A stretch of DNA of 64,000 bases from Saururus chinensis (lineage: Eukaryota; Streptophyta; Magnoliopsida; Piperales; Saururaceae): contig CP141150.1 in assembly GCA_035235625.1 (NCBI GenBank), forward strand, positions 1,860,001 to 1,924,000, written 5' to 3'. Each line of letters begins with the position of its first letter. Positions within the stretch are counted from its first letter, which is position 1. The notes under the pieces were generated by a model, which saw only the letters and a program-made list of their open reading frames with translations, was not told the origin of the DNA and made no database searches. Of this stretch, positions 46,697 to 57,432 are shown piece after piece. The position numbers were made by a program, and so were the translations under genes.

Positions 46697-49600
46697 TGCA
46701 ATGTCCCTGATTTTTCTACAATTTTCTGTGATTTTTTTGCTATTATTCTGGTCATTTTTGGCGGGAAAATGTGATGCTTCGGTGTATGTGTATTTGTATA
46801 TTTCCACCCGTATGTATACCCGTAGAGTCGGGTGTGGGGCTTAGTCGCAGGCCACGGGCCTCACTGCGCGCTTAAGGCACGAATTTTGGAGGTACGACGC
46901 GTAACCGGGAGGTTAACTTGTGTTAGGGACATAAATGTAAAAATTTAAAAGTTTATATAAGTCTGGAACCGAAGAACGGATTCCAGAAAGTTTTTGTCTT
47001 CCAGTAACTTTTCACACGTCCACTGAGTTCGGAGAGAAACCTGAGGGTGATTCTGATCGCTCCGTTCTCCCTCCTCTGTCATCGAATTTCACCGATTCTT
47101 GTTGGGATCCTCCTTGCCTCACCACCACAAGTTCGTAGGTACTGGCTATGACCGCTGCCACGGCCTCTTCGCTCCTCCACAAGGTACCGAACCTTTTTTC
47201 GGTTTTTTTCTCATTCAATCCCCCTTTTTGAGCTTTGGGGATGCAATTTTGATGTTGTTTGCGGCCGCCCTCAACTAGACTTATGTTTGTTTGGCCGCTT
47301 GGAACCCATAGGCATTGGCTAGAGCCGCCGCCGTGCTTTCTTTGCTCTGCTATGAGCTACTGGTCTTTTGGTCGGGTTTTTATTACTATTTGCATCTCAC
47401 TGTCCGTGGGATTTTTTGGACGCCGGTGTGTTTCCGGTCGTCGTCCGGCCATCGGTAGGACTCCGTCCAGCCTACCTCGACCCAGTGTCAGTAAGGGTTT
47501 GCCATTTCCGACCCCGCTTTGCCCCTATTGCCTTGCTCCGCCCGATTAGACGCTTTGGGTGCATCTCGGGTCGTTGGCATCGGCGAGCTGTGGGCCATTT
47601 GGCCATCGTGGGCTCTGCCCCGGCTCGGCGACAGTGAGGGCCAACCCTGCTTAGACTGATTTTACACTCTGTCCAGAATGGGCCTCTTTCCATTGCCCTA
47701 TACTGTGCGAGATGCAGAGCCGCCCGCACTACGTGTGTTAGCTGTGGGTGGCGATAGGCGATGTCGCCGCTTCGATCGGCCACCATGTCTTGGCCTTAGC
47801 TCGACCGCCCTTATGTGGGCCTTGGGTCACCACTGTCCAACCCATCTCCCCCATAGTGGCACTGTTTGGCTGCGTGTGCATGTGCCCACGTGTGCATTTT
47901 TGGGTTTACGCGCTGTATTTGTGCCGCCTGAACGTCGGTTGGCTTTGCCACCGAGTGGAGTTGACACATAGTCCTCTACCTCTCCTCTGTCCTCGAGCGT
48001 CGCCCCATGCCCTCTGCCCTTATGTGGGCCATTGTGATGCAAAATCACCGCCGTTGGGTGCTATCCATGGCTGATTTTGATGTCTTGCAGCCGGCCATGT
48101 ACTTCTTAGCCGTCGGCCGACCTTCAGTGAGTACATCATCAACTTATGGTCGCACTGCCATTCTTGTTGGCATGACCTTTCTCCCGGCTGCCCCTAGTGT
48201 GCCGCCGTGGATTGCGGACTTTGCCGCTTTGACATCTGACACCCCATTTGGCCGTGAGTAGTTCCGGCGCTTCCTAAATCCTCGGGACGACAACTCTCTC
48301 ATATAGGTAATGCTTTTAGCCATCGACTCCGCCGCCGACGCCATTGATAAGTATGAAATATATATCTATTTTATATGCCTTTTTACCTTATTTTCTAGTA
48401 TAGATTAGGTTAATTTAGAGTTACTTATAGTTTATTTAGATTAAGATAGATATTAGTATTTTAGTTTAATTGTTAATTATTTTGTAGTTATTAGTAGTTT
48501 AGATATGTATTTGAATCAAGTTAGAATTTTAATTACATTATACATGTCTAAAGTATGATATTTTATATTTTATAGGTAAAGTGCACTTATCGAGGTACTT
48601 GGATGATGTTTGGAATAATTCAAAATAGTCTTGACATGCTTTAAAGTGATTTGGACAACTTTTCGGAGTTATAAACAAGTTGGAAATTAATATGGACATG
48701 AAGAATAGGTTAATGAACAGAATATGGACTGTCCAGAAAAACTGTCAAGATTGCAGAAACAGTGTAGCCGTTTGAAACGTCATCTATGGCGTTCGAATGG
48801 GATAACGTGATTTTGAAACAAAACGCAGTATAGGCATTAGAATGGGCATGCATGGCGTTCGAACGGGATAACGCGCAGTTTCCTTGTTTGAGCCAATTTT
48901 GAATTCTTTTTATATTGGACTTCTTCCTACGGATCTTATGCATATAAAAAGACATATTTGGCTTGAAATTGAAGGATTCCAAGAGATTTTATGAAGAGAA
49001 AAAGGAAGAAGAAGATGGAAGAGAACTCAAAGCTTTTAATGGAGATTCAAGTGCTTTCTTCTACCATGGACCGTCGTGTGCTTGCCATCAAACGTCATGA
49101 TTACGAGGTAGGGGAGCTTTGAACTCGTAATTTCATGATAGCATGCTTTGAATGAGTAGCAACATGCTAGGATTGTATGATGTAATACTTTGGATGTTAA
49201 ATTATGATCTGTTTGCATGATGTAAGATGATACATTATGCCATGTTGATATGCATATAACATGCATGTGAGTTGTAAGTATGTATGACATATGTGGAATT
49301 TGTATGTGCTAGTGATGGCTAGCGTGTTTGTTGGTAAGCTGGTTTGAGTATGTGCTAGTGATGGCTAGCGTGTACGTTTGTAAGCTACGTATGTGTATGA
49401 TGTATGTGCTAGTAATGACTAGCGTGTTTGTTGGTAGGCTTCGTATGTGAATTGAGTATGTGCTAGTGATGGCTAGTGCGTTTGTTGGTAAGTTTCGTAT
49501 GTTGATTGAGTATGTGTTAGTGATGGCTCTCGTGTTTATTGGTAAGCTTCGTAGGTGTATGTATGCGCTAGTGATGGCTAGCGAGCATATTTGTAAGTTA

Positions 49601-50745
49601 CGTATGTATGATAGTACGTGTATGTTATATGCATGTGTGATAGACATACGTATGTATGATGGCTAATGGCCTATGCTATGGATTTGTGTAAGTGTATGTG
49701 GGCAGAACTATGGGCGATGGATAGTAAGAGGTGACAAAGCTTTCGTCTGAATTTGGATATGGATGTGGATGCGTAAGCATATGATGGAAGACAGATGATG
49801 TAAGTTTGATGGGAAAGGATTGAAGTGGTTGGTTTGGTTTGGATCAGAGCGTATGTTTGGGGGAATGGTTAGACAGTAAGAGTGTGCATAATTGTATAAG
49901 CATAACGTACATATTATGAAGTGAAAAGTAAGCTCAATATGTGAGGTATAAGTAAAAGGGTGACAACTGGGTTTGGCTCTGAGGAGCTTAATTTGATTAT
50001 GTTAGTGTAAGATGATTTGGCCATAAGGGGATGGCGGAGTACGTAAGACTGTAAGATTTTGTTGTACGGTGAGTTTGATCATGATATGGACGGGTTAAGC
50101 AAAGTCTGCTGTCCTAACAAACTTGGGTTTCGGATCGGGCTCAGCTTCGGTTTGATCAGTCAAGGACTGTGAATTTGTTTGGCATAATTGTACCGCATAA
50201 TTTACTTAAATCAAACTTGAATTATAAGTACAACTAATGATAGCGTTGTGAGTTTGAGACCTGAGGGTTCGACGGATTAAGTTCCGTGTTTGAGCTAGCC
50301 GATAATAAGTCGGCTGAGCATTTCTCATGTCTTGCCATGGTGGTTATCCTGCGGGATGTTGTCTGTGTGCTGTATAGAGCACCAGACGTCTGTTGCTCTG
50401 TTGAGAGCGATGTATGTTTCCGATTTAGTCTGTGTGCTATTTGAAGCCCTAGACATCTGATGCTCTATTGAGAGCGATATATGCTTTCGATTTGGTCTGT
50501 GTGCTATTTTAAACCCTGACGTTTGATGCTCTATTGAGAGCGCTGTATGATTTCCGCCCAAGAGTGGCACTGTATGTTTCTGCCTAAGTGGCATTGTATG
50601 ATTCTGCCGAAGAGTGACATTGGCACTATAAGACCCATTATGGTGGGCAATTCTTTGGCACTATAAGACCCATTATGGTGGGCAACTCTTTGGCACTATA
50701 AGACCCATTATGGTGGGCAATTCTGTGGCACTATAAGACCCGTTT
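46697..50745 (+). mobile_element. Family 1 LTR fragment, interrupted
   Basis: Starts TGCAATGTCCCTGATTTTTC at 46697. It follows the 19577-24730 LTR in order (CG-rich part 47000-48345, then 49058-50745 with the 'gctagtgatggctagc', 63-bp and 35-bp arrays). It is interrupted at 48346-49057 and truncated at about 50745. The ORFs here are incidental. Confidence 0.75.
48346..49057. mobile_element. About 0.7-kb insertion inside the family 1 LTR
   Basis: Sequence starting near 'tgataagtatgaaatatata' and ending near 'gtgctttcttcta' breaks the LTR between 'gacgccat' and 'accatggaccgtcgtg'. 'ccat' at both edges could be a short target duplication. It contains a degenerate double of 'atggcgttcgaa.gggataacg' at 48795-48885. 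It may be a fragment of another LTR; the class is uncertain. Confidence 0.5.
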
Positions 50746-51836
50746 TCTACTAAATTGATGGTGCTCTACGCACCGGAAGGGTTATTTTCTTGTGATGACC
50801 TCTCTAAAACCTAGAAAAGCGTGCCCCTTCCCTAATCCTCCCCTTTCTCCTTTTTACTGTTTCTGAGTTGTTTCAAGCCCAATTTTGCCTGTTCAAAAGA
50901 CATTCTCTACTAAAGCGAACGTGCTAAACGCTGTGGTGGGGTTATTTTCATCTTCTGGAGTCTTTATATTGATGAATTTTATATTCAAGGCTAAGGTAGG
51001 GTGTTTTAAACTCTAAATAACTGCTTTGCTAATTTGAGTCAATCTTTCTTGAAGTATTTGATTCAAATATGAGTATGATACTTGTTTTAACCGATGAATG
51101 GATTTTCTCTTGAATTATGTGACAATTTTGCTATGTATATCGATGTGAATTGATTTCGTACGCACCACATAGTGTTGTGGTTTCATACACTATTTTGATG
51201 CCCGCCGAGAAAAATAATCGGCTAGTGGCATGCACAGGGTGGAGCATCATGGGGAAACTCCTTCCCTTAGTGGCCTCCGTTGTCCCATGAGTGCGGAGGT
51301 AGGCCGTTGGGTATCGCGGCTTGTGGATTTGATTGGATTTGTGAATTTGATTGGATTTGTGAATTTGTTTGATTTGATTTTAAAGATGTTTTGCTTAACA
51401 TTTCTTTTAGATTTTAAACAAACCTACTGAGTATAAATATACTCACGCACCCCCAGACTTTGCAAGTGATGCAATGATGGAAGAAGGGAAGAAAGAAAAG
51501 TTTTTCAAATAGTTGTGTGTTTGCTACGTTAGAAAAACAATGTAATTATATATATGACCGATGTGTAAAGGTATGATGTGCCAGGATAATCATGTTTTTG
51601 TATAACTAACTATTGGCTCTATGTACAGTAAATTTTGGTATGTATATTAAGCTTATCTTATAAACTTTTTGTCAATATGTTTTTATTAGTCTTGGCTGTG
51701 CAATTACTCCGATATATTCTACAATGAGCATACGATCATTTTACATTAACGTCCGTTAGTCCGGTTCGTGTGTACTAATTACGCATGTCTGACAGGATCA
51801 TTAATATTATATTATCCTAAAATGGACGGGCGTTAT
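50746..51836 (+). mobile_element. 3' part of another LTR
   Basis: Ends GGACGGGCGTTATA near 51836 and carries the hairpin 'tgagtataaatatactca' at 51428-51445 followed by 'cgcaccccca', as in the 3' parts of the other LTRs. The start is missing. It abuts the family 1 fragment on the left and minus-strand retroelement sequence on the right. Confidence 0.6.
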
Positions 51837-51935
51837 ATGTCTAGACCTTGATCATCTCACAACCCTTAACCCATAAGACTTGTCACTCACTTCTATTTAC
51901 TCTTGGACAAAGATGTGCTCTGATACCAAAAACTT
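51837..51935 (-). mobile_element. PBS and start of internal region of a minus-strand retrotransposon
   Basis: The minus strand reads LTR end ..GGGCGTGACA, a 7-nt spacer, then TGGTATCAGAGC (51917-51928), the initiator tRNA-Met primer site. About 80 bp of internal sequence follow before truncation at 51836. Confidence 0.8.
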
Positions 51936-52596
51936 TGTCACGCCCCAGCACTGCCCGACCCGAGTTGAAACCCGGTCCAGGGGCCGGTCACGCACACGGG
52001 GGTGACAAGGGGAATTAAAAAACGGTTTAGCGGAAGACTTTGCCCTAATCACGGGCGATCTAACAAAATTATGGAGTATAAGCACCACTTTGAGCAAGAG
52101 TAGATAAGTAAAATTTAAAAGAGTCACTTTAACTCTAAGATAAACTAAAGTCTCAAACCCACATATTAAACTAATCCATAGCCCACTCTAGGCTCCAAAA
52201 TAAGTCTCAAACAATCCAAAATAACAATGTAGCACAAACCAAAATGAGAACCACACACATAGGTTCTATCATAATAGTAAAACAAGGAAACAAGCCACAA
52301 GAAGTCTCCACGTCTACTCCCAAGTCGTCTCCAACCTTTCCTCATAGAGAGGATCCTGTCCATCTGCGTGTCACGCCACGCAGCCCCAAAGCAAAAGTAC
52401 AAGAAAGAGGGGTGAGTTTAACAAACTCAGCAATGGTTTTTAATATAACTATAATCATCGGAAACACGACGACATAGTAATATAACAATTCAAACCAACA
52501 ACTAACAAGATATATCATTTTCTGATCACACATACATATCACCAAAACCTGCATCATAGTGCCTAAATCACATAGTGCAATCCAACATCATATAAA

Positions 52597-52824
52597 CCTG
52601 CATGAGATGTATCTCTAACATACATTTCAGATCATACATCAACATCGTAGAAACCTGCATGAGATGTATCTCTAACATACATTTCAGATCATGCATCAAC
52701 ATCATAAAAACCTGCATGAGATGTATCTCTAACATACATTTCAGATCATGCATCAACATCATAGAAACCTGCATGAGATGTATCTCTAACATACATTTCA
52801 GATAATGTAACCCTGCATATAGTG
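52597..52824. repeat. Four 57-bp tandem units
   Basis: Units begin at 52597, 52654, 52711 and 52768, each 'cctgcatgagatgtatctct' plus 37 bp, nearly identical. The homologous array is at 63643-63865. Confidence 0.9.
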
Positions 52825-53009
52825 TCTCAATCACAATCTTCAAATCAGGCATTCATAACATATCCCATCCATTCTGCACGACAAACGTGACAAATCCCAT
52901 GGTACACAATCATGCATGGCATACATCATATACATGCATTATCATCAAAGGGTAAATATCTCCATTCATGAGAGGAATGCAATCATATCATATCATATCA
53001 TATCCTATC

Positions 53010-53420
53010 ACCCGCTCTAGACGTAGTCCGATTTCCTAACTGGAAACCTAGGGCATTGCCCGCTCTGGACATGGTCCGAATTCCATAAGGAAAACTAAGG
53101 TGTAGGGGTAGTATCAAGAATACAATCATATCATATTATATCACTAGTTCTGAACGTAGTCCGATTTCTTATCCAGAAACCTAGGGCATTACCCGCTCTA
53201 GACACGGTCCGAATTCCATAAGAAAAACTAGGGTGTAGGGGTAGTCAGCCCCTCTGCTCGCTCTGGACTATCCACACGGGAAATCCGAATTCCATAAGGA
53301 AAACTAGAGCAGGTTTGCTCGCTCTGGACAATCCGGGCCAGGGACATCCAAATTAACTAGAGCAGCGTGTTCACTCTGGACATCTCTTTAGCAAGAAGAG
53401 TCTGATTTCCTTAGGAAAAC
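53010..53420. repeat. Degenerate tandem repeats with 'cgctctggac' core
   Basis: Repeated 'cccgctctagac', 'ggtccgaattccataagg' and 'aaaacctagggca' words at irregular 60-90 bp spacing. A short (ATCAT)n run at 52982-53003 precedes them. Confidence 0.6.
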
Positions 53421-54384
53421 CTAGAACATGTGGTAGCCGGTGCACAAAAGCATACCACACTGGATTCTCAGGGTCCAGGTTTGATTGTCTCAATAAATAA
53501 ATCTCAACCGCATTAACAATTCAAAACAACTCAATTTGACTCGACTCAACCCGGGGAGTGCACATGTTCCACAAAGGAACTCAAATCAAAACATGTCCTT
53601 TCGGACCAATCAAGTTTTGATTAAGCCACGACCGATTAATCCGGAACGCAATTTCACCACATTGCATCCAATTGATCAAATTCGATTAATCTTAATAAAG
53701 CCTAAATTGGAAATCCATTTTCGTGATGCATGCAACATGGTACATACGTGGGCAAGGCATACATGAATCCTAATTCATGATAAGTACTCTCATCAGCCCC
53801 TCATGCATCATTCATAATCATAATATCAAGCCTCATCATAATCATTAACCTCACACGTGTGTGTGTACGTGGTAGAAGCACCTTATTCGATGTATATCAA
53901 CATGCTTTGTAATTAACTTGCCATCACACTACACATGCGCATTAACATCTAATCATGGATTCCAGTGGAAATCATAGAAGAAGAACCATTAAAATCATAA
54001 CTCAAGTCAAAACATAACCACATGCTAAACATATGTAAGCTCATTTACCTCATACTTGAGTCTAGGCATAACACTAACATTCACACATTATTTAACCACA
54101 TCCTATAATGACATATCAGTCCATTAACATGTTGTAACTCTACTGAAAACATGCTTAAACCATAGGGAATCAACCACTCAAATCTTCATGATAGCAAACT
54201 CTAACATGTACATCCAACTACAAGCCATTTCACATAAACTTTAAATATACACCACAAATTCTAAACATCAATAGTATGCTCTTAAAGTAGCTTACTATAG
54301 CTCAAAATACTCCACATAAACATAAAAATGATATTTTGGAGTAGATATGTCGAAATAAGTAACATACATAAAAGGGTCAAATTC

Positions 54385-54570
54385 TGTAGTGTAGTCGTTC
54401 GAACGCCCTCCATGGCCGTTCGATCGGCTAAATAGGAAAAATGCCAAAAATGTAGTGTTTCTGTTCGAACTCCCTGCAGGTCCGTTCGATCGGCTACACA
54501 GAAAATATGCCAAAACTGTAGTGTTGCTGTTCGAACGCCCTGCAAGGCTGTTCTAACGCCAACAAAGCAA
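54385..54570. repeat. Three 66-bp units with palindromic 'gttcgaac'
   Basis: 'gttcgaac' occurs at 54397, 54463 and 54529, exactly 66 bp apart, within 'tgtagtg...gttcgaac.ccctgca..ccgttcgatcgg'. The minus frame encodes a 22-residue repeat (QGVRTATLQFWHIF-like). Similar words occur at 48795-48885. Confidence 0.75.
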
Positions 54571-55660
54571 TTCTGGTCATCTTCTTCATTTCAAATTTTC
54601 AAATTGAAACTCCATTGATGGAACTTAAAATCTTCCTCTAACAACCCAAATGCCATTAAAATTCCACCATACCTTCCAGAAAGATAATCTACATCATAAC
54701 AAGATAAAACCCTAAGAAATCGGGATAAAAGATTACCATTTACTAATCTCGCCATTAAAGTACTAAATCAAGTAGATCCACTCCAAATAAACCATAATAT
54801 CGAGATTTTTACCATAGGAAGACTGAAATTTCGAAAGTCCATTACCTTATCCCTTGATTAGCCTTGGATTTGACAGTTACCCTTTTTGAAAACCTTTCAA
54901 AGACATAGAGTTTAAATTAAACTCCATTAAAACCGATTTAACATAGAAAATCTTAATGAAAAACTTTGATCTAGGGTTTATTAAACATAAAAAATGGATT
55001 TTTAGATCTAGGGTTTGAAGTAAAGATGCAAATCAATAGTTTTGATGTTTAAAAATGAATTAAAACAAAGGAGAAATGATGGATCTAGAATGGATTAGGA
55101 GAAAATCTAGGGTTTTAGGCTTAATTAAAGGAAACATACCTTAAACCCCTTCTAATTCGGGCCTAATTGGGGAATTAGGCCTAACCTCCCTCTCCCAGCC
55201 TATTCCCAAAATGGAAAGGGCTCAGGTTTTTCTATTTATAGTAGGGTTTGGGGTGTGCATAGGTAATTAGTGGGGTATGAATAGAAAAATAGGCTAAAAA
55301 TGGGTATTTTGACTATTTGAGCACTAATTAAACCTGGGAAAATTATAAAATTTTTTATAAAGGCTTGTGTTGATGTCTGGGTTAATTTTGTCCAAAAACC
55401 TAAATTTCGACGGTGGGGCCCACAGGGGGTCCCGCCAAACCCTAATTTTCTAAAAATTAGTAAAAAATCATAAAAATCCCAAAAGTTTAGATTTAACCCA
55501 AAATCACTTAAAACTAATAATTGTAAAGTTGATTTTAATTAAAACCATAAGAAACACTATTTATTTTTGAAACCACCGAATTAATCAGAAAACGCTTTAA
55601 CCACACAACAACCGATAAATAATAATTAGAATAAACCGGTTTAAGATCATGGATCTTACA

Positions 55661-57220
55661 CCATTACTTCTGCATCAACTGGAGGAGTATTTGATAAAAT
55701 GGCTTCACTAGAAACTGTGATTGAGGCCGCTGGTTCCGGGGTGGGAGACTTTGGATGTGCCTGCCGAATAATACTTGGGCTAGGGACTAATGCTAGAGGG
55801 ACTTTGTCACCAGGCTTTTGAGGCTGGGCAATGTGTCCAAACTTTACATTCAATGTAGCCACTGAAATGCTTCACAGGCTCCTCACCTTGAGCAGGTGGT
55901 TCAATGGAGGTAGATCTCGAATTCCGTTGAGTAGGAGGTAAGATGGGAGCACTAGGAGCAGCTTTCCGCTTCACTCTGATTTTATTGCTTGTTTCCGAAC
56001 TGCTCATTTATTTGCTTCTGGGGGTGCTTCTGGTCCCTTCAAGGGTTGTTTTGGAATCTCCGGTTGTTCTGCCGGTCCCTCACGGGGTTGTTCTGGCCCA
56101 TCGCAGACTTGAGCCACGACCTCCCGGGGAAGGTCCGTCTCCTCTACCTCCCGGGGTTGTTCTTCAACATCCCGGGGTGGTTCGACAACATCCCGTGGTT
56201 GTTCTTCCACCTCCTAGGATGGTTCCACGACATCCCATGGTTGTTCCATGAATTCTACATTTATTTCCGACAAAAAATTGGTTATTACGGTCCTTTGCAA
56301 CTTTGGACCATTCTTCTTCTTCGGTTTGGTGGAAGCTTGCAGTTGTCGTTTCTCTGTATTGAAGAAGTAAGCCATCGTGTTAGTAACCAAACGATATCCA
56401 TGCCAATCGTCTTTTACCAAACACGAAGAAACTGTATATCGTATTGTTGGAAAAACGAAAAGAGGACTAATTGTGCTCACGATCCCACGACCATGCAGAG
56501 ATGGTTTTCAAAAGTAATTGCTACTTCAATGATCGTGTGATCGATGACACGAAAATACCAACATCGTCTTTCTTACTAAACGACATGATCTCCTATCATG
56601 TACTCGACTACACGAAGATCTCCTAACGAAACACGATAAATTAAACTGTCGTACTTACTCAAAATGAATCCCTCTTCCACCGGCTATGGGACATGTACTG
56701 GTTGATCTTCAAGGGCAAATGGTTGGTGAGCTTCTCTTGATTTTGAATCTCTTGCCTTTAAACGAACCGATGGCGATCCTTCGGTTCTCGGAGGAGGGGT
56801 TGATGCTTCGGTTCAGGTGGTTGTTCTATCTCTGGTTCCTCGGGGGGTTGCATATGTTCTATGAGGCTAGTTGCCACCTCTAGATCTTCCTTAACATGCT
56901 GGAGTGCAGCTGCAACTTGCTTCGTGTTCCATCCCCGCTCACCGTACAGAACAACCTTCTCCAAAACAACTTCACAAATTCCCATCATGACATCAATTGG
57001 CATGATGAATGATTGAATGACATCATGGCCGGAATGTACATGCCCCGACGTCTCGCCGTGGGGGGCATGGCCGGGTCTTATTGTTCGGAAAGTTTGCGTA
57101 CCTGCCTTCTTAGCTTTCGGGGTCGCCCTTTAGCCATCCATCAAGTGAGCCTCTTCGGCAATTGGTGTGATGCGCATAACAATTTGCGAGTCTAGCTTCC
57201 TTGTACCACTTCCTCATTCG
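55661..57220 (-). pseudogene. Minus-strand coding remnants of an unrecognised gene
   Basis: Protein-like segments on the minus strand in order: MRKWYKEARLANCYAHHTNC (57220-57110); a stretch with SFIMPIDVMMGICEVVLEKV and GERGWNTKQVAAALQHVKED (57003-56758); KDDWHGYRLVTNTMAYFFNT (about 56430-56370) leading into EKRQLQASTKPKKKNGPKLQ; a Pro/Glu repeat region (QPRDVVEPPRDVEEQPREVE, 56210-56004); and SSETSNKIRVKRKAAPSAPI (about 56005-55945). Frame breaks and a probable intron (56480-56680) separate them. The interval carries two copies of the 20-bp palindrome found in the Mutator-like element. The family is not recognised; it could be that element's second gene. Confidence 0.5.
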
Positions 57221-57430
57221 GTGATTGCCGGCACTACTACCGCCGCCGCTACCGCCACCACAGCCTCCACCGCCGCCATTGCTACCACCAATACCTCCAC
57301 CGTCGCCACCACTATCACCACCGCCACCACCACTACCACCGCCACCACCACTGCCAACGCCACCACCACTATCAACGCTACTACCACCACCACTGCCACT
57401 GCTACTACTACCACCACCAACACTACCACC
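57219..57430. repeat. (CCA/CCG)n trinucleotide tract
   Basis: Imperfect CCACCG/CTACCA triplets. The minus frame 57532-57110 reads a Gly/Ser-rich run continuous with MRKWYKEARL, so it may once have been the N-terminal Gly-rich part of that gene. Thr- and Pro-rich plus-strand ORFs are by-products. Confidence 0.75.
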
Positions 57431-57432
57431 CT

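Larger units (their letters stand above)
51936..55660 (-). mobile_element. 5' LTR of the minus-strand retrotransposon, family 2, about 3.7 kb
   Basis: As written it begins TGTCACGCCCCAGC and ends GGATCTTACA. On the minus strand it is therefore TGTAAGATCC...GGGGCGTGACA. It contains the hairpin at 52413-52429, four 57-bp units (52597-52824), degenerate 'ctctagacgtagtccgat' repeats (53010-53420) and three 66-bp units around 54385-54570 with 'gttcgaac'. A second copy of its first kilobase is at 62976-64000. The flanks do not show a matching 5-bp duplication, as expected for a 5' LTR of a truncated element. Confidence 0.75.

Noticed and set aside
51917-51928. tRNA-Met-like sequence
   Set aside because: Only the 12-nt primer-binding complement next to an LTR end. 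There is no tRNA cloverleaf.
46697-55660. Target-site duplication for the whole LTR block between the MULE and the minus-strand remnant
   Set aside because: Flanking bases (gaagt at the left, ccatt at the right) do not match, so the block is not one insertion and must have built up stepwise.
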